Both the position numbers and the translations under genes were made by a program. Shown here in pieces: positions 32,576 through 46,658 of a stretch of DNA of 64,000 nucleotides (its first letter is position 1; the number at the start of each line of letters is the position of its first letter). Below the pieces are notes generated by a model. It worked only from the letters and a program-made list of their open reading frames with translations, was not told where the DNA came from and did no database searches. Source of the stretch: Mesaphorura yosii (lineage: Eukaryota > Arthropoda > Collembola > Poduromorpha > Tullbergiidae); the NCBI GenBank assembly GCA_009869945.1, contig WIXG01000035.1, positions 124,001 through 188,000 of the forward strand, given 5' to 3'.

Positions 32576-35500
32576 GATTTCAGGAACACCAGCTCGGAAT
32601 TTGCGAAAATGGCACGGACTCTAATCAAATGAACTAACTAGACTTGCTTCAGTTAAATTCACTGCCTCCTAACATGGCTAACATCTAAAACTGAACCAAC
32701 GGGTTACAAAATTAGAGTTGCATGCTGCGGCTTATGAGTCCACAGCTCCACGCGCAATCGTTAGTCAAAGATATCCGAGGCTGTTTGTGCTTCCATTGCA
32801 CATGGCTCACTACATGTTGTTATGTGATTACTACAGGCTGTTCCCATTCGTTCCAGCAAGAACTTCATAATTGCTGGAATTCCAGCAGAAGGTTCCCTGA
32901 CGTCCAAGCCCCACCGCAATTGCTTGCCTGCGTGAAACTTTACAGAAAATGGCACCTCACCCGGGGCCCTTTGTCTTTTCTTTGCCTGCTTTCTTCTCAT
33001 TTATCGCCACGCCATTAAAAATAGAAAAACTTGATTACGAGTATACTTTTGAATAGAATAGAAAAGAAACTCATTAACAAAAGTAATGAAAAACTCTTTA
33101 CATGAGAATTTACTCAGAAAGCAATCGAGCAGGACGAAAAATAAATCAGCGAGAAAGAAATGGGTTCGGAGCAAAGGCAAGTCAGTTTGAAATTTTATAA
33201 AGTTTCAAATCGTATGTCAAAGTCACTTGAGCGATTTGGGACATTGCACAGGAGTTTAAATGTCAAATGGAGTTGATCATTACCCTCTCCTCCCCAACAC
33301 TGCCACCACATCACAGTCACAGCTCGGTAAATGGTCATGAATCGTTTAACAATGCCGGGCGAGATGTGACGGCAGCATTCCGTATGACGAAGCATATTCC
33401 TGCGAAAAGCTGAAAAGTTCCCTATTTTCGTAAATACATGGCCCTCACGAATCCTGGTCATTCATCTTAATTACGACCAGTCAACCTAGTCAAAAGACAA
33501 ATGCGCATACCAAAACTTTAAAACAAATTCATTTGCAAGTACATTTAGACTCGTCTGGCTGTCAGCTGATGGCCTGACTAGCCACAGAGTGCAGGCAGAC
33601 GGATAGAATGTGCAATGTTCAAACAAAATAGTTTGGAAGAACTTTGCGGGGAAAACACCTCCGGAAAACTTTTGTTTTTAAATTGAATCAGCGGAACATA
33701 CCAGCCGAGTGTGTAACCCAAGCCTTGCTGCCCTCGGCTTGGCCCGCAGTCCTCGGCTAGCTGGGAAGGGAAAGAGAAAAAGTTTCAACGCAAAATGCCA
33801 AAATGTGTCATTTCGGGAAAAGTTTCCTTCACTCGCTGCTTCTGGCTTTTGGCTAATGTCCTATCAGCCTGTATTGACGAAGCGCAGACATTAGGTGAGA
33901 CCAGTGATACGTACGTAATAATAGTGCTCATTGCTCGCGATGTGAAAAATATTGAGAAATAAAGGTTGTCCACCGCCTTTCCTTTTAATTAGTGGGTAGT
34001 TCTTCATGCACAAACTGTAATTTAAGAAAGCTAAAAAATTCAGTTTCCTTTCAGTGTTTTTGCTAACGCGAACCGTATGCAAGCACCTGCTAGTCTAGGA
34101 AGTAGAAGTAGGAAGTGTGCTCAATCTACAATTTGTAGAGGGGTTCCAATATTCATCATTAGTCACGCACGGGGAATCAGCACGAACCCTGACTTGGCAT
34201 GGCATCCTGGCTAGCGAAGTATGCAACATTTTCGCTTTAACTAAGGAGACAGGAACATGTGCGCTGAGTTTTTTATACAGGTTCTTTCCAATTTCAAATT
34301 TTATCTCGAACCCATCAAAATACTGACGTGAGCAACGTGGCGAGGAAATTACATGAGGCGATGCTCAGTCATTATGAATATTTAATAATTTTACACAAGT
34401 TCGATCCACACGTGCGTGAGAGTGGCACAAGTTGTCTAAAAGTTGATACTCCTTTCATAAAAACGCCGTGCCAATATAGAACTTCTTACGAAAATATTCA
34501 CGACATTCAGGCGAGGAGCGACATGAAGCAATGCATGTTGAGCTCTCCTTTAATGTGCAATATTAATGAAGAGTGTGTGTGCGGTAATGATCTACTAAAC
34601 CGAAACTCTCATTCGCGCGTAATGCATTTTAGTGCCTCAGTTTATTCACATTCCAAAAATTTCAATTCTTTCAAAGTTTTGTCTTGCCTCGATTTATGGG
34701 CGATTCTCGCAAGATAGGTTTCATTAAAATTACGACCTTGTTTACTTTGTGCCACGAGACGTTAAGGTACGGTAGTTAATTTGAAAATGCTTGTGCATCT
34801 TCAGTCTATTTTAAGAAATGTATTAGAAACGTTTCAAGCCAAGGTCATACGCTAAATATTTTGCCGGCGAAAGAAGCGAATTCATCAAGTAAATGAACTT
34901 TTGTTTTAGTTCGTGTCAATGTCGCGAAGAGTCTATAAACGTAGCATTCAAACTTCGAGTACTGACGAAATTTCACCGCATCGTGGCGTCATTCCGAAAT
35001 GAGTCTAATGCACGACGCATGGCGTGGGAGGAAAACTTGCAAATGAGCGGGCTTTTCCATCTGCAAAGGCGAATGCGTGAGAAAGGAAAGTAAAAGACAA
35101 TACTTGTTTGATTATTAATAAACTCTCAGGGGCGAGCAAAATCATGGCGATCTCACGCTGTAAGATGCTGAGAAAAATCAATGAAAGGTAAAGAAAGCCA
35201 GAACACATCACTCGTCCTTTCATCTCTCACAGTACCAGTAACAGTTTGTGTAATCCAGCGTCTTTGTTACATCACAGGCATGCCATTCAACGACCGGTCG
35301 CTTGATTTCAAGCCGTAACTCATCTCGGCTAAGCCCTTCGCTGCTTTCCTTTTTAGTTTCTCTTTCGTATTTTTATTTTTATAAGAAAAACTTAATTCAT
35401 TCATTTTATACGAGTGAAAGTTCACAAACAAGACAAAAGGTGCAAGAGTGCAAGAGAAGAAATCTGAAAGCGCTTTCTGCATGCTGAGCGAGTCTTTTTT

Positions 35501-36514
35501 GCTGAGTTTGTACATCAAGCACGGGAAATAATGGTACCTCTGCATGACTGAAGTTTCTGCAGGCAAGAAGAAACAAAACGGGAGAAAATTGTCTTGTTGC
35601 TGCTAAAAGGAAAAATGGCAAGCCTCTTTCTTTTCTTTCCACTTTTGCTTGTTCAATATTTGAACATTTAGTGGATGGATAAATACGGGAGAAGAATGCA
35701 GCCTCTTCATATGTGAAAATTCAGAATTCAAAGAGAAACAGCGAACACGAACAAATGTGCTTACAGACATAAAAAATGACAGGATTCTAGCGAGAAGAGA
35801 GACTAGGTCGGGATACGAATTCATACATAAAACATAAATAATACATCCAATAATATGATTCAACTCCATTCCACTGACTTTCCTTGGATGCTGTATAATC
35901 TCTGACGCGTGCATGACATGCCATCAATACCGTGTCCAACTCTCGTATATGCTTTCAAGTCATTTAATTGCATGTAGAATATGCTTTTCGCTTCACTCAC
36001 TGAAAGAAGCATTAATGTTACTGATTGTGAACCGAGATTTGGATAAAGTAATGGGATTTGCAAAGTAAGGGGTCTGAACTCTGAGATATTAAGCAATGAA
36101 TTATTCTGGAAAATATCTTCAAGAAGGTTCTCCAGCTTGCCCGTGCCACAGCCATAAAAATTGGAATAAAATTTTCGATGACGCATTTTATCGCATAAGA
36201 TACAAAAAAAATCTGATGGAACAGGTTTGCCATCAAACCACTTCAACTCCCACAGTTTTGTAACTGATCCCAGTATTCAGCACACGTGGACTCAGCAACG
36301 GTTTTGCTAATTAGCAAGTCATCAAGCAAGTTTGCCAATAAATCACTCTCAGCAGTTCCCCAGTGCACAGATATTTCGCAAACCACTAAGGAGTGAATTT
36401 AGTACAGCCAGGCACGTTTGCATTGGCGTGAGCTTATGATCAAGGGCAACATCTCGCAACCAACTTAAATGTGCTACCTGCCACACGTGCATTTGGTGCA
36501 TTTTGGACAATGTA
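32576..36514. other. Region between the unrecognised gene and the CRAL-TRIO gene
   Basis: No confident gene. A minus-strand ATG frame at 32761-33000 (79 codons, starting MRRKQAKKRQRAPGEVPF and containing VREPSAGIPAIMKFLLER) has protein-like composition and might be an upstream exon of the gene at 31-32.6 kb, but I could not join the phases. Missing 5' exons of the plus-strand CRAL-TRIO gene should lie in the right half; I could not identify them. Other open frames (33.2-36.2 kb) look random. Confidence 0.4.
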
Positions 36515-37472
36515 ATGTGTCAGGATTACATGAATTTATTCGCGTATATTGAAGCCAAGCAGCTTGACGTGAACAGGGCGGCTGAGCTTTTATGTGCAGT
36601 AAGATTTTTCGGTCACTTGTTATTTCTCAAGCCTGTTAGTTTCAGTTCGATTTAAGGTCCGTCCCCTTATCTGATTTCAGAATGTAAAATGGAGGAAAGA
36701 AGAAAATGTTGATGACTTCCCCAACGAGTTTCCTCAATTTGAGGGGTCGTTTGGGTCGGATCTGGAAGCCCACACCAGGGACGGCCGCCCCAGTATAATG
36801 AATACCATTTACTCTGACTGGCCGGCAAATATTTAGTCTTTGTGTGATTTACAGTCGTGCTGTTTCCGTTTTCGTCCTGGGATGTGAGGAAAGCCAAGTG
36901 AAGTCATTAGTCCGCTACTTGATGAAGGTGATTTTTGAGATGCCTCAACTCAAAGATCGTGACGAAGGGGTGACTGACGGTGTAAACTCAACTCAATTCT
37001 TAATGATTGCTGACTTGGGCGGATATAATCTGAGACAACATGCCTGCACAAGATGTGAGCACTTGATAGTTCTCGTCACAATTATAATTCCATTTCTTCG
37101 CTCTATTCCCAGGCATGGAGATATATTTTGGCTACATCCGAAATTATGAAGGTCATTATTACCCACAAGGATCAGTGGCTACTTCGGCCATTAATTGTAA
37201 GACAATCAATTGAATAGTTGGCACATTGCCCAAGTGGAGTGTGCATTTTAAATGGCATTGCTTACTTACACTCTTGTGTACATTGTGAACTAGCTCCCAA
37301 AATTTTCGATTCGGTCGTTCAATTAACAAGGTCGCTTATGAGCGATCATTTCTTCACAAATCTTCATCTACTTGGACCTGACAGGGGCGAATGGAAATCC
37401 AAGTTGGACAAAATAATTAACCCGAGTCAACTTCCGAAACGATACGGCGGAACGGCATCAAGAAAGTTTTAA
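36515..37472 (+). CDS. SEC14-like CRAL-TRIO lipid-binding protein, 5' end unresolved, one frameshift
   Basis: CRAL-TRIO proteins hold a single hydrophobic ligand (phosphoinositide, tocopherol, retinoid) and exchange it between membranes. Exons: 36515/36524-36598, 36681-36792, 36855-37054, 37113-37196, 37294-37472. Exon 1 gives DYMNLFAYIEAKQLDVNRAAEL (CRAL-TRIO N helix), exon 2 WRKEENVDDFP then DGRP, exon 3 IVLFPFSSWDVRKA and TQFLMIADLGGYNLRQHAC, exon 4 NYEGHYYPQGSVATSAIN, exon 5 the C-terminal PSQLPKRYGGT. All these match the family in order. Exon 3 is 200 nt where phase requires 201, so the frame breaks between WDVRKA and QVKSLVRY (about 36890-36900). This is an assembly error or a real lesion. 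The first CRAL-TRIO-N helix residues are missing, so upstream exons probably exist; the ATG at 36515 is a placeholder. Confidence 0.75.
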
Positions 37473-37550
37473 TTTCATGGATTGACAAGTTTTATTTGAT
37501 TTACAAGTTCATAGTTTCATAGTTTTTGTTCCTGACACAATAAGCACTTG

Positions 37551-37556
37551 AATAAA
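37551..37556 (+). promoter_or_regulatory. Polyadenylation signal of the CRAL-TRIO gene
   Basis: Canonical AATAAA 79 bp after the stop codon of the CRAL-TRIO gene, the first after the stop, and a normal distance for an animal 3' UTR. Its presence argues that the locus is, or was recently, a transcribed gene. Confidence 0.6.
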
Positions 37557-40500
37557 AACTTGTTGAACCTGCTCCGTCCAAACATCGAACGGTAGATCAG
37601 TTACAAGCATAAATACGAGAATCTTGATTTGGAGAATTGTCTGGGTCGACTACATTGCGATGCATTATGCCTATTTGCATTAATGTCTTCACACGTGCAC
37701 TTCTAGCCAGCGAGGTCAGCAAGTTGCAAGGCGCATAAACAAAAACATGACTGGAAGTAACTAAACTCTACAGATCAAATATGTCACATATTGAGCAACA
37801 ATGACCTGTGTGTGATTTGTGCAACAGCAGCAGCGTGTGGACTGCACTTTCCATTAACCTTTGTTCAGCTGTAAAGTTGCAATATACACGCCAACTCGTC
37901 GAAACAATCGAAGCTCACTTTCTTCAATTACGGCGTTTAAGATGAAAAGCGCATATTTATTCCTGTTTGACAATTTTAGGGGAAATAATTTTAGTGAGCT
38001 TCATGCCCATATGAGTCAGGTCTAAAATCAAATGCTTTGGACAAGCACGGAATGTCAACCATTATTTCACTAATGCCGGCTTCAAAGCATTCCAATATAA
38101 CTCGCCCGCACACGGAGTTATGAAGCTCATTATCCTCTAGTGATAGCAATGAGCCATGTGTAAGAGACAAAACAAATAAACCACGATTTATCTTACCAGA
38201 CCATTATAACTAACGCCTTAGTGTGGTAAGCATCAGTTTTTTTCACCTCCAGGGATATGTGCACACAATTTTATGGAATTCTGCATATTCTGCATATCTG
38301 GCTACTACGTAACTGACTGATGCCTGATGTTGCGCAATAATTATCTGGCGCTTGATATCATAACTGCAACTCTTGCAATTTCGGGCCTCGGCACAGGTCA
38401 GGAGGCCATCACATGGACGAAATTAATGTAAAGAGTGCCATAAGGACTCAGTTTCATAAAAAATTCAGCGTTCGTCTTGCAATAAAACTGGAAGTCATCT
38501 CGCTTTATAAGCGAAGTGAGCAAGGTGGAGTGGACAGCATATAATTGCAACCGTTGTACACGTGTTCCATCGAGAATGGCCCTTTTCGTTAACTCGGCAG
38601 AGATGACCTATTATTTTTGACACTTCTCAGACTTGAACGTTGTAACTGTTGGCCATTTGTTACTAAAACTATCTAAGATCCTTAATTTCAATCATTCTGC
38701 TGTAATAAGATGTTTGACAGTGTGTGAAGTAACACATGTTGGATTCAAAAAATTGCAACGCCATCATATTCTTGCCGTCACTGAAATAATACGAACGCTC
38801 TTCCTCCTACGCTTATTCATCTTGCTGTCAGTGTAAAGTGCAGTGTCTGGTTAAACGAAGAGGAGAGTTTTGGACTAATAATACTCGAGTCGACTCAAGA
38901 ATTCTTGTCCGTCAACGTCATTCCCGAATATGTGCTAAATTAAAACGCATTTTCATGAAAGTCTACTTTTTCAGAATAGAATGAGAAATCATGTGACCAT
39001 GCATGTTTGCTTTTTCTGAAAGGAATCAATCTCCTTACGCATTCGCGTGAAAATGTATACTGTACGATACGATGTACATTGTACAAGTCATGCTCATGAC
39101 AAAAATATGAGCAAAATGGAAACGAGGTTACAAAAGAAGAATAAAAGAAATTTGTGAAGAAACCATCATGTTTCACTTTATTAAATTTCTCCATTTCTTA
39201 TTCCAGACTAGCGGACCAACAACTCGAGTTCAAGTTGACGGAAGAGTCAGTTCAAAAAGTAAGGAAACGCTGCTGTAGCACAAGTGCATATGAGTATCGA
39301 GTACCAGACACCAGCGTGCCACTTGAAAGCATGATACTACAGAGATTTAAAATTTGTAAAGACAGGCTCACGCTTTGAAAAAGTTCTTGATTCTTTAATA
39401 TGAAATACACTTGAACCTGTAATACTTTCTCCCTCCGCTTCGCTCGTGCAATTTGCAAGGCATTGAAATCGCGAGGCAAAGCTCTCTTCGCGGGCCGACC
39501 TCACGATAACGAATATGTTCTTTTAAACTTTGCAGGCAAAGCACACGAGATGAAATAATGGGTGGTATGACATGTTCTATGTAGAATGCTCCAGTAAAAT
39601 ACATTATATTTAAGGTTACTTCACAACAAAGGAGCGAAATTTGATCGCTCCTTTTTTGAACCCAACGATTTGCTCTCCACTTTTCCAAAAGAAAATCGAC
39701 AAAGTGGAGCATTGTTCCTGTGAGTGGTTTCAAGAGCTGAACTGACTTCAAACACGATCAAAGTGCGAGTCAGTCATTGAAGAAGTGTGGTAATCACAAG
39801 TGCAAGCAGAGCGAGCTGGGAAAGAAAGAGCAAAAGCCCAAATCATTGTATTTATGCGAACGTTATTTGTTATCAATCTCGCGCAGTATGGGCTCGGACC
39901 GTGGTTATAACACATATGTTTGGTCCGCTCGGCACGGAGTAAATCGTAATCTAACCCAATTATGATCATAGTCGTGAGTTGGTTGATATTACATTTATTT
40001 ATTAAAGGTATTTGATATTTGATATGGGGCCGCTGCTCTCGAGCATTAGGTCAAATATATTGCTTCGCTATTTGCACTCGTCTGAATTCAATTTGATCCC
40101 CCACTCTTCGACGGGGATTGCCATCGAGGCAAGAGAGAAAATGCCAGAAAAAAGTGAGAATTCTCACACAAATAGTAGCTTTCCTCTTAAAAAATGTAAT
40201 GCCTTTTTGCACATTATCAGATAAACACATTTCACATTTTCTACGGTCGTCCGACCGGGACTCATGCGATTCGTACTGAGGCAATGGCAATAAAAGGTGA
40301 AATAAAATAAAATAACTTTTTTATGGTCTAACTGTGACATAAACTTGTATCGCTTGGCTTGTGTACGTCGGCAGCGTCTAGATTTGAGTTTCTCTTAAGG
40401 CGACTTTTTCATTCGAGCGAGAAAGCTGAAAATGATTGCCATAAACTGTAAAATCGTAAAAGTGTCGAATGATTACATAACTCAATGTGAGCATAAATCC

Positions 40501-43500
40501 TATCTTAAATTTGTCCCAGTATTGAATGTGAGCTTAAAGTGTTGAAGCGAACAAAAAGAAAGGCTTACCACACAATGGGTTTTGCTGGCGGAGGAAGAGT
40601 GGTGTGCGTGCGAGTGGTTGTGTGTTGAACTTCCACAGTCGGAAATTTCGTAGTGAGACATTTCTCTGTGCGCACCGCGTGCAGGCCAAGTCGCAAGAAT
40701 TAATGACGAACTTTCATTTAGCCGAAACTAATCACGGTCATTAGAATGAGGCAAATTACAGGTTTCAGTGATTAAAATCGATTGGGCTCAGGTAGGGGAA
40801 CAGTTTGTAGGTGAATAATTCCAATACTCCAAGTGTGAGTTGTGCTGCAGTTTGATTGATTAAAGTCCTGAATTCAGATTCTGGCGCCTTGTGAGTTGTA
40901 CGGATGTCAATGTCAATTAAGTCAATTACAAGAAAAGGTTTCACAGTGAAGTCTCCTATTTTGTCCAATAATTGAATTGCTAGCCAAGTCTAAATTGTTG
41001 GGCGTTGTTGGACGTTTGGGTATTGTCACACACCACTGTCAGACAATACTTCACGTAAGTTATGACAGATGGACTTAAATTAGACAACAATAGCTGTCTC
41101 CCCAAGTGCTGCCTAATGCCACGAGTTTCATTGCACCCACAGTTTTCCTGAAACCCTATTTAGGACGCAATGCGCACGCATAACACAGAAGCAATTAACA
41201 TTGTTCGGTGCCAGTTTATCTGACATGATTAATGATTTACAAACGAGCTGCGACTTCTTGACTTTGACAGACTGGCTAGAATTAATTCGACTCGGAACTG
41301 TTGGCCTTCGTATTTTGCAACTTTCACTTCATACACTCAAATCGCATTCGTTGTGTTATTAATAATTCCCATCCACTTTTCCTGCCGACTCGCCCCCATT
41401 TCTGACAGAAACGCAAGCGTCACAACATGAAAATAAAATACATGCCGTGTTTAGTGTTCGGAGCTTGGTTCACATCGCAGTAATGGTAATGGAGTTCACC
41501 TTAAAATTTTTGTGGTTCGTGACAGTTTTTATAATGACGGCCGCATGGAATAATTCCATATATCAAGTTTCAAGTACGGCACTTTCCTGTCTCCAACTTG
41601 AGAGTTTTTCGAATTCTGGGAACTACTCGGCATCCGCATTATGCTGTTATAAGAGGCAATTAATTATTAGGAGACCCAAAAGTGCCACGCGTACAGCAGA
41701 TATTTGATAAAGTAAAATTTGCACCACACGCAATATTCAAATAGCACACAATGAGTCAGTTGTGGGTCATAAAAATTTTAGCTGCTTTCTGCGGCGAAGC
41801 CCTGCTTCTGTCTTTGCTGTACACTTTCTCCACAAAGCCACTTTGGAACCAGTTTCTCACGTCACATTTTAAAATTCTTTCATTTATCAAGCTCAGTGTA
41901 CCCGGCAGCCTTTTCACTTACTGCACGATGGGATCAGACCATGTGAGGCAATTAAATGTTTACAACCACTCTTATTATGGTGAACTTTCGTGCGGTTTTT
42001 CAACTGTTTGAGCTACACAAGCGAAAGTACGTGCGTTCTCAACCGCCAACTTTTTCCGACTAACTGAAGCCTGCCAGAAACTCTTTGGCTTTGACAATTC
42101 TGCAGAGTCAGACACCAAATGCCGTACGCATGTTGCAGCTCGATACGCCCGCCATGAAGGCAACCGTAGTGAAAGTCAGCAGGTACCAGTGGAATGGGTA
42201 CAACAACAAAGGAAGGTTTGAAAGGGTAAAGAGAAACGAAACCAGGAAGGAACAAGCCAGTCTCTTTCTTCCAGCACGGACGGAGTCCGGCTGAATTCTA
42301 GTCACAGTTGTTTGTACGGCTTCCGTACATTTAATACCTAAAGCCTGTTGAGCTTTGCCGATCTGTCCCAGAAATAAGGAGAGAAAGATAACCAGGACTG
42401 ACGCCCAGAGGCTTTATTCGTTAGATTTATACTTGCATTACGCACATCGACCTGACAAACCACATAAAGACTCATTCTAAGTACAGCAGTATAGATCACA
42501 GTTGATTTGAAGAGTAAAGCGTCTTAACATTGCTCTCATTCCTTATGCCATGTGAACTTTCGACTTTTATGCTCCTGCTGAGAGAAATTGAATAGCTTTA
42601 GCTTGGTTTCATGTTTCATCAGTTCATACATTCACGCGGGAGCAAGCTTATTTATCACAGAGAACGTACGCTCCTTGAATGGAAGCACAATGACGTTAGT
42701 CACGCGTATAAGAGCAAGCAATGTCCAATAAGTTAACTACTAAACACAAAAGAGAAATGCCGTTAAGATAAGAACGTTATCTATAAAGCACTTGTGTCTC
42801 CTTTCAACAACCACATGCGAAAGTGCTTGGCATTGGTGGTTCCCGAGCAATGTTTGTTGTTGACATTCTGTAGTTACTTTGTGTATGCATTCATTGCATC
42901 GTCCGCAGCCCAAAGTCAAACTTCGGCCTGACTGGACTTTCACTCGACCGTTCAATGTCGTGGCGAGGGAAAAATACAGAAAGTATGGGTTTTATTTCTA
43001 AAACGCAGCGAGAAATTTGCGAATGTGAACACTTCCATCGAACCTCGAAAGAAAGCAGCAAATGCACGAAATAAAGTGTAGAGATGTGATACTGCTGGTC
43101 CATTGATAGCTTTGATTGAATTATGATTATTTCTACTACTTCAACTCCGAAATGGTGGAGCAATTCGTGTGAACTAAAAGTCTCCTGCGAAGGTAGATTT
43201 CATGACTACAAATGACAATTTATCAAGGAACAATGGACCCGCTGCATGGCATGAAACTAGCGGCTTACCGTTGGTGACGTTTTGCTCGCCTTCAAATCGC
43301 GTGCTTGGATATGATAAATTTGCTTCTTTGCTTGCGTTATTTCTTTCAATTTCCTTGCCTTGCATTTTAGATTTGACATAGACGTCCGTAAATAATAAGG
43401 AAAAATGTGGAACATGCAACCAAACAAGAGAGGAAATGTTTTGTTTCAATTTACAATCACAGTTGGACTCCTTTGGCTTGTTCGGTCTCGCGGAGCGAAG

Positions 43501-45326
43501 AACAATTTATTGGGTGGAAGAAAACCAAGTTTGTTCTCCCAAGGCAAAGGTCTACGTGCGTACGCTTGAAGACAAACGGCACGAGACACGTATGCGTTTC
43601 AAGTCAAGTCAAGTCATTTCCTAGCGTATACGTTGACACGAGCGAAATATTTCAAGATATTTTACGTCAGTCAACATAGTCACATGAGTGGAGAAAGTAA
43701 GTAATGAATTTGTCCCAAGTAATTGGACCCGCAAATGTATGTAATGTAATTGGACTAGCACGAAAACCATTATTTAATTATTTACTGCTCAGCACTCAGT
43801 ACTCGTGTAATCGTTAGCATGGTCGTGCACGTCATGGATTTTAATTGTTCAAGTCGCTCTAAAATTAGAAGTGGACAAGGTTTTTCCAAGGTTGATCTAT
43901 TATTCTGCAGAGTGATCAGTGAGATAAACTTATACTCAAATTGGTTTTATATCAAGCTTAACGCACAAGTACGCTAAAGATACGAGTTCGGAAGATTTGC
44001 TTTGAAAAGTTCGGTTTGTGTCTGGCAACGAATCCGTTAGGAGACGACCATTCTTTGTACTTTGCTTCATGGCCTTAATAAAATGAGTGAAATGAAAGCA
44101 ATGGCGATTTAATAAAATCCATGAATTCCAGTCTTTCGTTAAAGCAAAGAAGGAATGCGCCTTTTCATGAGACGGTCAAATTGCGATTTAAATTACAGAT
44201 TACGGACAGATTACATTGGAATTGGAGATTGCCAGGTAACGATTTCTGGAAAGCGCGAGTGATTCCCAAAGTACACACTCGGAGCATCCACGCAGCATGT
44301 TTTCAGAAATACAATAGAAAGCGGAATTTGAGGAATGCGACATAAAATGACATCAAAAGGTTGGCGAACAAACAAGCGAAAGTTCCAAACAAAGAGCCTC
44401 GAAGTATACAGAACCGTGGGTTTCATTTGTAACACGTGAAAGTGAACACGGCGTGTCATCCAACAGGCGCTGCCGGTACTACAAAACTATTGGGAAATGA
44501 AAAGACTCTGGAGGAAGTTACTGGTTACCACGGCAGATGGGAGAGGAGAAAGTGTTTCACCGCATGCAATACTTGGGGAAAACAGAAGGCTTCCGTTGGC
44601 GTTTGCACTCAGCACTCACTCTGCGTGGTGCCTTTCATTGAGCATGCCAATTAAGACGTGACTAAGCCACCCATACTTACATTCCCAGTGACATTTGAAA
44701 TACGATACGATTGTTAACCCTGTTTTATGAGCCTAGGTAAAATGAACAACTATCAAAACAATTTGTGCACGACGCAACACCCAACGATGGGTACGCCAAT
44801 GTTATGAGATTGGAAGCCATTCTATTTACGACACTATTAATTCTAGGCTTAATGACATTAGCAGATGAAAACTGTGATTAAATCGTGCTCTCGTGCTTCA
44901 AATCTACGATTTATTACACGACGCTATCAAGCCACATGGCTGCCACTCTGACGGCTGCTGTGACATGAATTTAATTTGCAGTTTCAAAGTTTTAATTGCA
45001 GCAACTTGCAAAATTGAAATCTCGTACTCGTGCTCTTTCCAATCTGACAGTGCACTCATCGAGTTCGTGATGAACTGAAACTTGTTTCAGATTTCGAAAT
45101 TATTCAAATAACGTTAGCGTTATGACCACTGGAAGATGTGCCACGTGCACGACCTGGGCGGTGCTGCTTGTAAGCCACTTGCTCCAGTAGTCCACCGATT
45201 AGTACCGGGCGATAAACTTTGGCAATTAACTACAGGAGGCACGAGTTGAGAGCCGTCCTCTGATGTAGGGCTACGCTTTTACAACACACGAAGCTGTTAA
45301 AGAGTTTGATTATAAAATTTTAAATT

Positions 45327-45348
45327 AGGAGCCCGAGTGCTCCTAACT
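45327..45348. repeat. Short perfect stem-loop
   Basis: Perfect 8-bp arms, TTAGGAGC and GCTCCTAA, around a 6-nt loop (CCGAGT), in a gene-poor region. This size is expected by chance now and then in tens of kilobases, so no function is claimed. Confidence 0.6.
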
Positions 45349-46613
45349 CAAGTCCTTAAGCGACTGACACAGTTATGAAATCTGTTCTGCGTCTGGACAA
45401 GCAATTTCCTCTACGCCATAAAATGTATGGTTTCTCGCGCAGTGCGCATTGCTAGATGGGCATGAGTTATGCTTTACAAGATAAAATGTTTTAGTGTTAT
45501 GGTTGGTGGGTCATAAAATTACGAATTTTATTATTGCGCTGTCCGATAGAATATAACAATGTCCCAAGCGTTCACAATGACAAGAAAAGGTTGACGGTCT
45601 TTACGAGCACACTTGACGTGGTTGCTACTGTGCTTGGGAATAACGACGCTATTATCATTTTCTATTCCACAATTCAAGAACCAATCCTAAGCCTTTATCC
45701 CAATCATGTATTTTCCTCTTTGTGTGTTTTTCAACGTGAGTAGTGCAAAGTATTAAATCCATGCCTAAAAATTTCAACGGTTGCAAATTCTAAAACAGTA
45801 ATTTCCATCCGGAAACAAAATAGAGCCAACAGTGGCAGATCAGTAGTGCAATGTTCGGAAGAACGTCTCGTGCGAGTAAAGCGGTTTCGGCAAGTTACAG
45901 AAAAGAATTCAAGAATTGGAAGACCGTAGACAGGGAGTTGTCACTTATGGCAGGGCAAAAATGAGTTGGAATTGAAAAAAGAAAAGAGCAGAGAATTGGA
46001 GCATTTACTTAAGCTCTCCGTTCTCCACTTTCCTTCTACCCTACGCACACAAGAAAAGAAGATTGGTCCTGTTTTCATTCATTCAACGAAATCTTCAGTT
46101 GAATATGAATGAGCACATTTTCTAAGCGTTCTTTCTCGCCTCTTTCCTTGAGTGTCATTTCGCTGTTTTCTCTGACTGATTCTTTCTTTCATATTGGAAC
46201 ATGCGTTGAGTAGAATTTCCATCGTAATAATTCCTGTCATCAAGAGCACTTCAACGGCCTATTTTAAATTGTGTCATTCCCATGTTAAATTTCTCTTGTC
46301 TTTCTTAAATTTGGGGTGCCTTCGAACAAAAATTACAGAATGAATTCTTGCAGCTTAGCATCATTTGTCGCGCTTCGTTTAACACGAAGACAAAATTCGC
46401 TTCATACGATAAAAGGTTTAAGTACAGTCGCACACGCCTTTTCGATAAAACCCAAATGAGATGACTCAGATGCATTTTCAAGTGCTTTCGCTGCCCAGGC
46501 GTAATCATGGTCTAGGCTATAATTCATACTTCGCTCAGAGTATCTACCCGCATTTCTTGATGTTTACGACTGTGTATGTAAGTGTGTTTGCACGCTGGCC
46601 ACCAAAGTTTGGA

Positions 46614-46658
46614 CTTGAAAAATGAACTCTGAGGTAAGTCTACAGTTCATTTTTCAAG
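46614..46658. repeat. 15-bp perfect inverted repeat
   Basis: CTTGAAAAATGAACT at 46614-46628 pairs perfectly with AGTTCATTTTTCAAG at 46644-46658, leaving a 15-nt loop. It is in no gene. The stem is shorter than a typical animal microRNA precursor, so it is recorded only as a structure. Confidence 0.75.

Noticed and set aside
41751-42011. 86-codon ATG frame with a signal-peptide-like start
   Set aside because: Hydrophobic starts are common in chance frames here; there is no cleavage motif, cysteine pattern or repeat suggesting a secreted peptide.
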